Of a stretch of 49,699 bases of DNA, positions 7,828-16,983 are shown one piece after another. Every line of letters begins with the position of its first letter. Position 1 is the first letter of the stretch. Source of the DNA: Mycolicibacterium chlorophenolicum (GTDB lineage: Bacteria; Actinomycetota; Actinomycetes; Mycobacteriales; Mycobacteriaceae); contig NZ_JYNL01000065.1 in NCBI RefSeq assembly GCF_001044235.1, forward strand, positions 1 through 49,699, written 5' to 3'. A model generated the notes under the pieces. That model did no database searches, was not told where the DNA came from, and saw nothing but the letters and a program-made list of their open reading frames with translations. The position numbers and the translations under genes were made by a program.

Positions 7828-10328
7828 CGGTCAACGCGCCGGCCGGGATGCCGAGCCGACAATTCTCGGCAACGATCATCGGCGGCGCATGGCCTCACAC
7901 CGATCCGAGCGCCGTTCAGAACGCATCAGAGGCACAACATGCGAAGGGTGTTGACCTTCTGGACTGCGCCGAAACGGCGCGCTCAGAAGCCGCGGGCGTC
8001 GCGGCCGAGCAGTCCGGCCACGCGATCGACGGATTCTGCGCCAAATGCCACCGCGACGCCTCCACCTACACCAGCCAAGCCGATCGGTACTTCGCGCTTG
8101 CACGTATGTGCGAGGAGTGCGCACGCCTCATCTACGGCCTCCGCGAGGACCTCGACCAGATCGACGCAGAAGCACACCGCGCCATCCAGCAAATCATGCA
8201 GTGGGTCCAGTCCGGCGTCATGCAAGCAGCTCTGGCCGGCGTGGAAATCATGCAGATCATCGCCGCCGCTCGCGCCGCAGCCATGGCCAAATCTGCCGAA
8301 GTCACCGCCGCCCTCGCGGCAGAAGCATCGAAAGTCGGCATCGACGGCGCCCGGGCGGGCGCGGGTGGCGGTGGGGATTCGCGCGGTTCGCCGGCAGATC
8401 CCGAGGTCCAACCGCTCTCCACGGGCTTCGGCGGCGGAGGGGGCCCCGGAGGAATCCGTGACGGCATGCCCACCGGCCGACCCGACCTCAGCCACCTGCC
8501 CGAAGACTTAACGCATGGACAGCAACCCCCGGAATCGGGGGACCATTGGCATGACATTGGTGGGGACGGCACGAAAGGTGACAGCTCTGGCGGCGACAAG
8601 ACCCCTACAGGCGACAAAACTCCGAGTGGCGACCCCGCAGCCTCGGGTCTCGGGGACAAGGATGGCGGACCCGGAGCAGGCCGTCATTGGCACGATGTAG
8701 ATGGCCAGGGTAGTCCGCCATTTGTCTCGCCCGGCTCAGGCATATCGGGCGGTGGCTCGAGCAGCGGTTCAGCGGTTTCCTCGCTCGGATCGGCTGGTGG
8801 TCTCGGGGGCGGGGGGTTCCCCAAGATGCCATCCACACCGACCGGTCTGAGCGGTGGTGGTCTGCCGACGCAGGGTTTAGCCTCGCCGACCGGCCTGGGC
8901 AGCGGCGGCCTGCCGGGCGGCGGGGGTGCTTCGCCGACGCCCTTGTCGGCTCCTGCGACCTCTTCGGATTTCTCGCGCGGCCTGAGCGCTGGCTTGGGCG
9001 CCGGCGGCGGTCCGGCGGCCCCGTTTGCACCGCCGGTAGCGCCGCCGGCCTCGACGGCGTCGGGTAGTGCTGCCCCGGCTGGCACGGTTGCATCTGGCCC
9101 AGCGCCTGTTGCCGCGGCGGGCGGTGGTCCGGCGGTGTCATCGACGCCGGCCGCGCCGGTAGCCGCTGCTGGCCCATCCGCAGGGCCTGTAGGAGGCGGC
9201 GTGCCTTCGGCTCCGGTCGGGGCGTTGCCGCCATTCGGGTCTGATGTGCCGCGGACCGCGACCCCGGCTGCGGTGACGCCGGCGGCCGGACCGCCGGCTG
9301 CGGGACCGCCCCCGGCCGGCGTGGGCTCTACGGCGGGCCCGGTGGCTCCGCTGCCTCCCGGCGTCGTGGGGTCTGGTGTGGGCGCATCGGCTGGTGCGGC
9401 CAGTGAGGGTATCCGGTCGTCGCTGCCGGATCCGTTGTTGGCGAGCGCTTCTCAGCTGGTGTATCAGCTGCTGCACGATTCACGGATGTATCCCTACATG
9501 GATTGGTGCGTCGGAATTTTCCGCACGTCGTCGGGGATTGAGACGCTGATCGTGAACAGCGAGGGTGCGGGGTACATCCCGGCTGGCGTGTTCGTGCCGC
9601 GCTCGGCGCGGATGGTGTTCGCCGACGGCGGGTTGAGCCCGCAGTTCCGGGCCCGCTGGTTCAGCTGGGCCAACCCGGCCGAGACGATGCTGGCCTATGC
9701 GCAGCTGGCGGCTGAGCATCGTGAGGATATCGAGCTGTGGGCGCTGGCGGTATCGACCGATGATGGCGGCTCGTCGATGCCGGCCAGGGCGATGATTGAG
9801 CACTATGAGGACTGCTCGCGATCGCTGTCACCGCTTTCCGACGTCGTGCCGACATCGCAGCTCGACGACACGCACGCGCATCGTTTGGAGACTCTCGACC
9901 GCGCGTTGTACTCGCGGCTGACCGGATTCGGCGACGGTCCGCTGCCGGACCGCTCAGAGGCGTGGCGCACCACGATTTCGGCGGCGCAAAAGGCACTTGC
10001 CCGCGCGGGCTCGATTCCGGATTTTGCTGTAGCACCGGCGATCCGGGAGGTGCTGGATCTGTTGAGCCACGGCCTTCCGGTGCCCGCGAGACGCTGGCAG
10101 GAGTTGGAGGCCGCACATATCGGCGCGTTGATGTCGGGCGCGGGACTGCGCCCGGGCCGCCTGGGCAGCGATAGCGGGACCACCGCACACGTGCTGGCGC
10201 ACCATGATTTGGCGCGGTTGATCGAGCTGCTGCTGCTGTGGCGGCTGGATTCGACCGCCTATCCGGAAATCGCCTATCTGGCAAGCCAAATCCAACTGTC
10301 GCCGTGGATGGCCGGAGTCGGGTCGTGA
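7821..10328 (+). CDS. Rv0029/Rv2082-like ESX-associated protein with double CxxC, 835 aa
   Basis: GTG 7821 overlaps the previous stop. Residues about 25-175 are helical and carry two CxxC pairs (Cys 73/76 and 97/100, FCAKCH and MCEECA), a possible zinc or disulfide clamp. Residues about 180-530 are Gly/Pro/Ala-rich and disordered. Residues about 535-835 are a folded C-terminal region (LVYQLLHDSRMYPYMDWCVGIF, then alternating helices and strands), of the kind seen in M. tuberculosis Rv0029 and Rv2082 with DUF5631/DUF5632 (recalled). No signal peptide or membrane helix. It couples to the next gene through GTGA at 10325-10328. Probable ESX partner or substrate (inference). Confidence 0.65.
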   Translation: MVAVNAPAGMPSRQFSATIIGGAWPHTDPSAVQNASEAQHAKGVDLLDCAETARSEAAGVAAEQSGHAIDGFCAKCHRDASTYTSQADRYFALARMCEECARLIYGLREDLDQIDAEAHRAIQQIMQWVQSGVMQAALAGVEIMQIIAAARAAAMAKSAEVTAALAAEASKVGIDGARAGAGGGGDSRGSPADPEVQPLSTGFGGGGGPGGIRDGMPTGRPDLSHLPEDLTHGQQPPESGDHWHDIGGDGTKGDSSGGDKTPTGDKTPSGDPAASGLGDKDGGPGAGRHWHDVDGQGSPPFVSPGSGISGGGSSSGSAVSSLGSAGGLGGGGFPKMPSTPTGLSGGGLPTQGLASPTGLGSGGLPGGGGASPTPLSAPATSSDFSRGLSAGLGAGGGPAAPFAPPVAPPASTASGSAAPAGTVASGPAPVAAAGGGPAVSSTPAAPVAAAGPSAGPVGGGVPSAPVGALPPFGSDVPRTATPAAVTPAAGPPAAGPPPAGVGSTAGPVAPLPPGVVGSGVGASAGAASEGIRSSLPDPLLASASQLVYQLLHDSRMYPYMDWCVGIFRTSSGIETLIVNSEGAGYIPAGVFVPRSARMVFADGGLSPQFRARWFSWANPAETMLAYAQLAAEHREDIELWALAVSTDDGGSSMPARAMIEHYEDCSRSLSPLSDVVPTSQLDDTHAHRLETLDRALYSRLTGFGDGPLPDRSEAWRTTISAAQKALARAGSIPDFAVAPAIREVLDLLSHGLPVPARRWQELEAAHIGALMSGAGLRPGRLGSDSGTTAHVLAHHDLARLIELLLLWRLDSTAYPEIAYLASQIQLSPWMAGVGS

Positions 10329-10579
10329 CACAGTCGGCCGAGTTCGCGGCGATGCTGGAAGTGCTCGCCGCAGCTGGCGCCGCGGCAGAGCCCCTGCCGC
10401 TACTGGAGGTGGGGCCTGGAAGTTCGCCTGTAGATGACGTGTTGGCCGTTTTCGCCGCGGGGATCAATGAACAGACGGCGGCGATGTCTGCCGAGTTGAC
10501 CAGCGCCACAAAGCGTTTGGAAGACATATTTTTCAACGGCGGCACCGATGTGCTGCCGCAAGATGGGGAGGACAGCTGA
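10325..10579 (+). CDS. Small EspC/PE-like protein, 84 aa
   Basis: GTG 10325 overlaps the stop of the 835-residue protein. The protein is helical: EFAAMLEVLAAAGAAAEPL, a turn with VGPGSSPVDDVLAVFAAGINEQTAAMSAELTSA, and a short tail. The phrase SPVDDVLAVFAAGINEQTAAMSAE is closely echoed in the next gene (SPADGVLASISAGIATQTAQMSAE), so the two are paralogues. Small pairs like this occur beside Rv0029/Rv2082-type genes and resemble Esx/EspC partners. Its start/stop overlaps imply equal dosage. Function inferred only. Confidence 0.65.
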   Translation: MTQSAEFAAMLEVLAAAGAAAEPLPLLEVGPGSSPVDDVLAVFAAGINEQTAAMSAELTSATKRLEDIFFNGGTDVLPQDGEDS

Positions 10580-10926
10580 TGCCTGCACAGTCGATCAAGG
10601 TCGTCCCGCCGGCGTTGTTGTCGGCGGCGGACGCCGTGGCGGTTGCCGGACAAAAGGCCGCGGCGCCGCAACCCGGCGCGGTGTTCATTGCGGCGCCGGG
10701 CTCACCAGCTGATGGTGTGTTGGCGTCGATTTCTGCTGGGATCGCCACCCAGACAGCGCAGATGAGTGCGGAAGCCGCCGGCAACGGGCCGGAGGTGCAG
10801 GCTAAGACGTCGGCGGGGGTGGCGCAGCTCCAGAGGCAGGACGCGGAAAATGCCACGGCGATCCAGGCGGTCGGGGACTCTGCCGTCGAGCAGGCCGCTC
10901 AGCCCGGCGGCTCCATCCCCCTCTGA
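10579..10926 (+). CDS. Small EspC-like helical protein, 115 aa
   Basis: ATG 10579 overlaps the previous stop (TGATG). It is a helical hairpin: IKVVPPALLSAADAVAVAGQ, then GAVFIAAPGSPADGVLASISAGIATQTAQMSAEA, then a charged helix with QRQDAENATAI, a tail reminiscent of EspC-family proteins. It is paralogous to the 84-residue neighbour in its middle. Length and layout fit a type VII secreted heterodimer partner. It is the last gene of its cassette, with a hairpin just downstream before the eccC promoter. Confidence 0.65.
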   Translation: MPAQSIKVVPPALLSAADAVAVAGQKAAAPQPGAVFIAAPGSPADGVLASISAGIATQTAQMSAEAAGNGPEVQAKTSAGVAQLQRQDAENATAIQAVGDSAVEQAAQPGGSIPL

Positions 10927-10931
10927 CCTCG

Positions 10932-10961
10932 CCGGACCGCAAAGGTCTGTCTGCGGCCCGG
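10932..10961 (+). terminator. Imperfect hairpin between the 10579 gene and eccC
   Basis: CCGG-A-CCGCA (10932-10941 region) pairs with TGCGG-C-CCGG (10952-10961) with one A/C mismatch and a 10-nt loop. It ends at the edge of the eccC promoter motif and could stop read-through from the upstream cassette. No T-run. Confidence 0.4.
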
Positions 10962-11000
10962 AAATTAGCGCAGATATGGGTTCGCGGGAGCAAGTAAAGT
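10962..11000 (+). promoter_or_regulatory. Shared-motif promoter 3 (eccC), leaderless
   Basis: AAATTAGCGCAGATATG (10962-10978) and a -10 TAAAGT (10995-11000), reference T at 10966, spacing 29. GTG 11008 lies 7 nt after the -10, so the eccC message is probably leaderless; no ribosome site is present. Confidence 0.65.
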
Positions 11001-11007
11001 CGGTCTG

Positions 11008-14000
11008 GTGACCACGCACAGCTTTGTACGGCCCGGTGACCCCGAGATTCCGCCCCAGACGGGCGGCGGGAAGGTCAAGCTGGAGGCGGCGATCGTCGCT
11101 CCGATCCCTCCACCGCGCAGTATCTGGGGTGTGGTGCTGCCTGTGGGCCTTGTCTGCGGCGTGGTGGGCCTCATTGTCGTCATGTACGTGTCCGGTGCCC
11201 GCCAGCTCGCCGGCGGATTCGGCTTGTTCGGCGGTATGGCGGCGTTCTCGGCCATTGGCCTGATTGTCCGCAATCGGGGGGCCGCCCGCAAGATGTCGTG
11301 GGGTGAGTTGACCGCTCGGCGCCGGAAGTGGTTTTCCACTCAGGACGATCTCCGCGAGGAAGTCAACGTTCAGCGCAAACTCCAGTGGGAGCATCGCTAC
11401 TTTTTTCATTGGGATCCACAGGATTTGGTGAGCGTCGCGGGATCGGTGCGACAGTGGGACCGGCCGCCGGGAAGCGACATGTTTGCAGTGGTGCGGGTCG
11501 GTATCGGCAAGGTGAAACTGGCGATGACGCTGGAGAAGCCGGAGATCGCACCGGCGGCGGACCTGGAGCCCGCCACCGGGCACGCGCTGCGGAAGTTCCT
11601 CAACGCCCAGGAATATGTGGACGGGATGCCGAAAGCGATCTGGCTGCAACGCTTTCCCGGGATGAGCATTGTCGGCGATATCAAAGAGGGCCGCAGCGTG
11701 GTACGGGCGATGCTGTGCCAGCTCGCCGCCTTCCATAACCCGAGCGATGTGCAGATCATCGTGGTGAGTTCTGCACCGTCGGAATGGGAGTGGGCGAAGT
11801 GGTTGCCACATTTCCAACATGAGAGCCGGCGCGACGGCTGCGGGGAACGACGACTGCTGTTCTCCTCGCCGGCCGAGCTGGAGGCGTTCTTCGACGACGA
11901 TCCTGAGGGCACTCGCCAGGCGTGGTCGCAGCCGTCGAGCGGGTTGAGCGCGGGGACTGGACCAGCGCTGCCGCTGCGGATCATCGTCGACGACCACTGC
12001 GCCACCGCGGAGGATTGGGCGGGTCTGACCGGAGCCACTGGCTATGCCGGCACCTGCTTTGTCCGTGTGGCCACTGTTGAGCCACCGCGCCCCAGCACGG
12101 CTGTCGCGGCGGGGCAACGTTATTGGGTGGGCTTTTCACCGGAGACGACGTACCGGATCTCAGATGGCGTGCTGCGCAAGCGGGTGACGCTGCTTGACCG
12201 CGACCCGAGAGCTAATCACCAGTACAGCCAGGACGCCCCGAAATCCGATGAGGGGGAGGACGCGTTCTATGCCATCGCCGACCAGATGAGTGTCGACGAC
12301 GCCGAGCGGTTCGCCCGCACGATGGCCCGCTGGCGCGGAAAGGGCGCGGCCGGTGTGACGGTCTCGAGCGAGGATATCGAGCAGCGCACGCTCATTGACG
12401 TGTTGTCGATCCCTGATCCTCGCAAGCTGGAGCTGGACCGCTTGTACGCGCAGACCCGCACTCAAAGCTCGCAGTGGCTGCGGTTCCCCGTCGGCACCTT
12501 CACCGATACCGGGGAGGTCGCCGAGATCAATCTGCGGGAGGGATCGCAGGGCGGGATGAACATGCACGGGCTGTTCATCGGTACCACCGGCGCCGGTAAG
12601 TCCGAGGGCCTGATCACCGAGGTGGCCGGGGCGTGCTTGACCCACTCAACTGATGTCCTCAACATTGTGTTCACCGACTTCAAGCTCAAGTCGGCGGCCG
12701 GCATGATCGGCCGGTTCCCGCATGTGGTGGCCAGTGTGAGCAACCTCGCCGAGGAAAAACACCTGGTGGGCCGCCTGTATGACACGCTCGACGGCGAGCT
12801 GGATCGCCGCGGCGAAATATTGGCGGCTCTAGATGATTGCCCGGACGTGACTACCTACAACCAGCGCCGGTTGCAGGATCCATCGCTGCCACCGATCCCG
12901 GCGCTGTGGGTGATCACCGACGAGTACAACGAGGTGTTCGCCGACCCGATCTACGGCCCCAAGTTCCGCCGTCTGTACTTGCGGATCGCGCGCGTGGGCC
13001 GCTCACTGCACGTGTTCTTGAAGCTGGTCGGTCAGACCAAGGACAGCCAGAATCTGCGCGATATCACCAAGCTGCTCGGCTATAGCATCGCCGCCCGCAC
13101 CGGCACCGAGGAAGAGTCGCGCGCGGCGATCGGCGATACCCGCGCCGCCCATATCGCGCCGTCGGGCGAGGAGGGCACCGCGTACCTGCGCGTGGGTTTG
13201 AAGGAGCCACGGAAATTCCGGTACTTCTTCTCGTCCGGTGATTTCATCCCCGGCGGTGCCGACAACAACGCCGCACTGGCCCCCAAACGCGCTGCCGCCG
13301 AATTTGCACCACGCGTGTTCTCCGCCGGGGAAGTGGCCGATGTCGATGGCCGGCTGACGGCGCGCCCGGACCCGACGGAGGGCAGTATCGTGCCGATCCG
13401 CCGGGCGCCGGCGGAGAAGCCGATCAAACTGGCCACGGCACTGACCGATGCCCTCCAGGAGGCTCTGTGTGAGGGCAGAATCCCTGCGCCGCGCCCGATT
13501 TGGCTACCAGTGCTCGGCGATCCAACGCCGGCCGATGAATTGGTGGCGCGCTGGCGGGGCCGGCCCTGGTACGTCGACTACGGCAACAACGCTGGATTCA
13601 CCGCCCCTGTGGCGCTGGCGGACTACCCGCGCGGCGCCCGCCAGGAGCCGCATTGCCTGGACTTGCTGCGCGACAACGCGCTGATCGTGGCGGCCCCGAC
13701 GCGCGGGACGACGACGGCGGTCATGACTGCGATCACCACGAGCGCCCTGCTGTACCGGCCGGAGCGGGTGCAGTTCTACTGCATCGCCGCCAGCGGCCCG
13801 CAGCTGGCACGGCTGGGCGATCTGCCGCATGTGGCGGAGGTGGCCGCCGGCAGTGACTCCGAGGGTGTGAGCCGGGTGGTGAGCACCGTGGAAGCCATCG
13901 CCAGCGAGCGTGATCACGTGTTCACCACCCAGCGCCTGGACATGGACATGGTGCGTGCGGTGAAATTCGGCCAGAACGCGGGCGGCGCCATCAATCCCGC

Positions 14001-15261
14001 GCAGCAGGCCGCCGCGCGGGCAGTGTCCGGCGGTGAGGTGGTTCTGGTCATCGACGGTTGGAAGAATTTCTCCGAGACGTACCCAGACGTGGCGACGCGG
14101 GTGGCGGCGCTGATGCGGGCCCGCAGCTACGGCGTTCGGGTGCTCTACACCCACACCAGCACGATTTCGGGGTTGCCGACGGCGATCAAGACCGAAACCG
14201 GCCAGACTCTCGAGCTCAAGCTGGTCAATGAGCACGACACGACGGTCAAGCGTGATCCGCGGGAGCCGGAGCGCAACCCGGCCCGGGAGGTGCCTGACCT
14301 GCCGGGCCGGGGGCTCACCCCGAGCGGCCATCACCTGATGGTGGGTGCTCCGGTGCTGGCCGACCCGCCGCGCGACACGGGGGAGCTGGCGGCCGAGGCG
14401 CCGTTGGAAGGCGACGATCTCAGTGCTGTGGTGGCCCGCGTCGCCGGGGTGACGAAGACGGCCTCGGTGGCGCGGCTGCCGGAAAAGGTGCTGTTGAAGG
14501 ATGTGTTCGACGGCATCACCGAGCAGCTGCCTTATGGCGTGGTGCCGTTCGGCTTGGCCGAATCGACTCGGTCGGATTCGGCTTTGGTGCCCGCGGTCGT
14601 CGACTTTGAGGAAAACCCGCACGCGCTCGCGGTGGGCCTGGCTGGGTCGGGGCTCACGACGTGGCTTCGGGCGATGGCGCACGGCATCATGCGCTCCTAC
14701 CGGCCCGATCAGGCCACGATCATCCTGATTGATCCGCGAAAGACGTCGGTCGGGGTGGTCCCGGAGGCGAACTGGCTCAGCGGCTACGCCAGGTTCCCCG
14801 AGGAGATCACCACGCTCGTCAACGATCTGGTGGGTGTGTTGAAGGGCCGCCTGTCCCCGGGTGCGGCGTCCCAGCACGATTTGGCGACGAAACGCTTCTG
14901 GGAGGGCCGCGAGTTCTTCGTTCTGATTGACGGCATCACCTCGTGGGGCAATGCAGCAAACCCGCTTGTGGCCTTGGCGCCGCATGTTGAACAGGGAGAA
15001 GAGATCGGGTTGCATATCGTCGCAACCGCTTATCAGCGTGAGTTCTCGTTCCAATCGCAGGGCGGGGGTGTGCTCGGCAAGACAGTGGGCATGCAGCCGC
15101 CGATCCTGATCATGAACGGTCACCGCAGTCACGGCGCCATCGTCCCCGGGGTGTTCGCCGAGCCGCAGCGGGAGGGCAAAGCTAAATTATTGACGCGCAA
15201 GGGAATTACTGGTGCGTTGGTCGGATGGACAGACCCACCAGAGTTAGCTCGGCGCAGGTAA
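11008..15261 (+). CDS. eccC: EccC, FtsK/SpoIIIE-type ATPase of the ESX machine (fused), 1417 aa
   Basis: EccC is the motor and substrate receptor of type VII secretion. Two transmembrane helices lie near residues 35-85 (ILWG-type start SIWGVVLPVGLVCGVVGL, then GLFGGMAAFSAIGLIV). Three nucleotide-binding domains follow. The first has a complete Walker A (GTTGAGKSEG, near residue 525) and a DEYNE Walker B region. In the second (near 894, APTRGTTTA) and third (near 1211, GLAGSGLTTW) the P-loop lysine is missing, so they probably bind substrate or nucleotide without turning it over. It is a single fused polypeptide, as in ESX-2 to ESX-5, and not split as in ESX-1. It has its own promoter. Start GTG 11008 is fixed by the leaderless promoter. 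Confidence 0.95.
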   Translation: MTTHSFVRPGDPEIPPQTGGGKVKLEAAIVAPIPPPRSIWGVVLPVGLVCGVVGLIVVMYVSGARQLAGGFGLFGGMAAFSAIGLIVRNRGAARKMSWGELTARRRKWFSTQDDLREEVNVQRKLQWEHRYFFHWDPQDLVSVAGSVRQWDRPPGSDMFAVVRVGIGKVKLAMTLEKPEIAPAADLEPATGHALRKFLNAQEYVDGMPKAIWLQRFPGMSIVGDIKEGRSVVRAMLCQLAAFHNPSDVQIIVVSSAPSEWEWAKWLPHFQHESRRDGCGERRLLFSSPAELEAFFDDDPEGTRQAWSQPSSGLSAGTGPALPLRIIVDDHCATAEDWAGLTGATGYAGTCFVRVATVEPPRPSTAVAAGQRYWVGFSPETTYRISDGVLRKRVTLLDRDPRANHQYSQDAPKSDEGEDAFYAIADQMSVDDAERFARTMARWRGKGAAGVTVSSEDIEQRTLIDVLSIPDPRKLELDRLYAQTRTQSSQWLRFPVGTFTDTGEVAEINLREGSQGGMNMHGLFIGTTGAGKSEGLITEVAGACLTHSTDVLNIVFTDFKLKSAAGMIGRFPHVVASVSNLAEEKHLVGRLYDTLDGELDRRGEILAALDDCPDVTTYNQRRLQDPSLPPIPALWVITDEYNEVFADPIYGPKFRRLYLRIARVGRSLHVFLKLVGQTKDSQNLRDITKLLGYSIAARTGTEEESRAAIGDTRAAHIAPSGEEGTAYLRVGLKEPRKFRYFFSSGDFIPGGADNNAALAPKRAAAEFAPRVFSAGEVADVDGRLTARPDPTEGSIVPIRRAPAEKPIKLATALTDALQEALCEGRIPAPRPIWLPVLGDPTPADELVARWRGRPWYVDYGNNAGFTAPVALADYPRGARQEPHCLDLLRDNALIVAAPTRGTTTAVMTAITTSALLYRPERVQFYCIAASGPQLARLGDLPHVAEVAAGSDSEGVSRVVSTVEAIASERDHVFTTQRLDMDMVRAVKFGQNAGGAINPAQQAAARAVSGGEVVLVIDGWKNFSETYPDVATRVAALMRARSYGVRVLYTHTSTISGLPTAIKTETGQTLELKLVNEHDTTVKRDPREPERNPAREVPDLPGRGLTPSGHHLMVGAPVLADPPRDTGELAAEAPLEGDDLSAVVARVAGVTKTASVARLPEKVLLKDVFDGITEQLPYGVVPFGLAESTRSDSALVPAVVDFEENPHALAVGLAGSGLTTWLRAMAHGIMRSYRPDQATIILIDPRKTSVGVVPEANWLSGYARFPEEITTLVNDLVGVLKGRLSPGAASQHDLATKRFWEGREFFVLIDGITSWGNAANPLVALAPHVEQGEEIGLHIVATAYQREFSFQSQGGGVLGKTVGMQPPILIMNGHRSHGAIVPGVFAEPQREGKAKLLTRKGITGALVGWTDPPELARRR

Positions 15262-15300
15262 AATTTCGTGCAGCGACCACGCTACGACCGGCCTTAGACT
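15260..15300 (+). promoter_or_regulatory. Shared-motif promoter 4 (PE/PPE)
   Basis: AAAATTTCGTGCAG (15260-15273) and a -10 TAGACT (15295-15300), spacing 29 from T 15266. The leader is about 42 nt and carries an AGGGAGGG ribosome site before ATG 15349. Confidence 0.65.
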
Positions 15301-15348
15301 GGTGAGCACACCGCTTAAGGCCGCGTTTTCCAGGGAGGGAACAACCCG

Positions 15349-15657
15349 ATGACAAATCCACTGATGTTGATCAACGCCCCGGTTGTAGCCGGTTCTGCAG
15401 CGGTCGAAGATGCCGGCGCAGCCACCATGGGTGGCACCATGGCCGGCGCCGCCGGTCCGGTCACCGCAGTCTTGCCGCCGGGTGCTGAGGACGCGTCTGC
15501 GGCCGCCGCGGCGGCGTTCATCGCACGCGGTGCAGAAACAGAAGCGATGCTGACGCAGCTGACCACCGTGCGCGCCCTGTTCGCCCAGACCATGGCCTCC
15601 AGTGCAGCGGGCTACACGGCAGTCGACGCCATCAACGAGGCGACGCTGGCCATCTAG
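15349..15657 (+). CDS. PE family protein, 102 aa
   Basis: A short PE-type protein of standard domain length: two Ala-rich helices (AGSAAVEDAGAATMGGTMAG and DASAAAAAAFIARGAETEAML) and a C-terminal YTAVD, which matches the YxxxD/E general type VII export signal. The namesake Pro-Glu pair near the N terminus is not present. It lies 17 bp before the PPE gene, the usual order for a secreted PE/PPE heterodimer recognised by EspG. It has a clear ribosome site (AGGGAGGG) and its own promoter. No extended C-terminal domain. Confidence 0.9.
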   Translation: MTNPLMLINAPVVAGSAAVEDAGAATMGGTMAGAAGPVTAVLPPGAEDASAAAAAAFIARGAETEAMLTQLTTVRALFAQTMASSAAGYTAVDAINEATLAI

Positions 15658-15674
15658 CCGGCAGTCAAGAGCAC

Positions 15675-16898
15675 ATGTCGGCGTTCGGCGACGCGGCGGC
15701 GGTCCCGCCCGAGGTGAACCACACCCTGATGTCCACTGGGGATCTGGGGGCTAGCCTCGTATCCGCCGCCGCGGGGTACGAATCGGTCGCCGACATGCTG
15801 ATGGCCGAACTGACGGCGATGGGCCTGAACACCTCGACCACCGCCATGGTCGCCTGGCAAGGCCCCGGCGGGGTGATGATGCAGATGACCGCCGCCGAAT
15901 TCATGGCGGTCTGCGCGGCCGCGTCTGCGTGGGTACGCATCGGGCAGGTTCAGGCCGCCGAAGTTGCCACCGCACACGCGACCGCGGTGGAGTCGATGAT
16001 CCCGGCCGAAGTGTGTACGGCCAACCTGGCCACCACTCAGGCGTTGTCGGACACGAACGCCTTTGGTATCAATACGCCAGCGATCTTGTACCTGGTTCAC
16101 CAGTACGGGGAGTTTTGGCTGCAGAACGCCACGGCCCGCACCGGGTATGGCTCAGTGGTGTCGACCGCGCTGGGTGTGCTCGCAGAGCCTGCACCGTTCT
16201 CTCCAACCGCCTCGAACCCGGCTGGGCCGGCGGTTGCGGTGGCTCAAGACGCAGCCATGCAGGGCGGCCAATCGGCGTTGCAAACCAGTGCGAAAACGAT
16301 GACGCAGGCTGCCGACACTCCGGCCAAAGACGCAGCTGCGGTGCCGAATTCAGCCGAAAGTATGGTGTCCCAGCTCGGCGGCCAGATGGGCGGCCTGTTC
16401 GGTCAGGTCAGCTCGGGCTTCGGGCAGGTCACTCAGATGGGCCAGCAGCTTCCGCAGATGCTTGGCCAAGCGCCCCAAATGTTTTCGGGCATGCTGGGCC
16501 CGCTCAGCTCGATGCAGGGCCTCAACGCGACCTCTGTGGCCCCGGAGGCGGCGGGCGCGCTGGGCGCACCGCCAGTGGGCGGGCTGAGTGCGCTCGCTGG
16601 AGGCGGTGGCGGCGGTGGCGGACTGGTCAGCGGGCCATCCGCGTTGTCCAGCAGTTTTGTGCGCCCGGCCAGCAGCTTCAGCACACCGAACTCACCCACG
16701 CTGCCTGGTGGCTGGCTCGGCTCGGCCGAACAGGGTGGGGCAGCACAAGCCAAACCCGCGATAAGCGGCGGCGGAATGTATGGCGCGCCACCGGGTTTGG
16801 GCCGCGAAGGTCACACGGATGCGGGTGAGAAGTCGACACGGACCATGCAAGTGACGGCTCGACCGGGGACTAATAGGGGGGAGCGGCAACGAATCTGA
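15675..16898 (+). CDS. PPE family protein, 407 aa
   Basis: The PPE motif is at residues 11-13 (VPPEVN) and a WxG turn follows (VAWQGPGG, near residue 62). Residues 1-175 are the helical PPE domain, which pairs with the PE protein just upstream and is gripped at its tip by EspG. Residues about 185-407 are Gly/Gln/Met-rich (repeated GQMGGLF, MGQQLPQMLGQ), a variable and probably disordered C-terminal region. No clear GxxSVPxxW motif was spotted. Likely exported through the plasmid ESX pore with its PE partner. Confidence 0.9.
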   Translation: MSAFGDAAAVPPEVNHTLMSTGDLGASLVSAAAGYESVADMLMAELTAMGLNTSTTAMVAWQGPGGVMMQMTAAEFMAVCAAASAWVRIGQVQAAEVATAHATAVESMIPAEVCTANLATTQALSDTNAFGINTPAILYLVHQYGEFWLQNATARTGYGSVVSTALGVLAEPAPFSPTASNPAGPAVAVAQDAAMQGGQSALQTSAKTMTQAADTPAKDAAAVPNSAESMVSQLGGQMGGLFGQVSSGFGQVTQMGQQLPQMLGQAPQMFSGMLGPLSSMQGLNATSVAPEAAGALGAPPVGGLSALAGGGGGGGGLVSGPSALSSSFVRPASSFSTPNSPTLPGGWLGSAEQGGAAQAKPAISGGGMYGAPPGLGREGHTDAGEKSTRTMQVTARPGTNRGERQRI

Positions 16899-16903
16899 GC
16901 ACC

Positions 16904-16943
16904 AAAATTAGCGTCAGGAGCCCCCTGTCGGTGCTTCTAGACT
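16904..16943 (+). promoter_or_regulatory. Shared-motif promoter 5 (Esx pair)
   Basis: AAAATTAGCGTCAGG (16904-16918) and a -10 TAGACT (16938-16943), spacing 29 from T 16909. A 6-bp inverted repeat (AGCACC at 16898, GGTGCT at 16930) encloses the motif. The leader is about 34 nt, with AAGGAG before ATG 16984. Confidence 0.65.
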
Positions 16944-16983
16944 CGATTTCATAGGCACGCAACACCTTCAAGGAGATTTAGGA

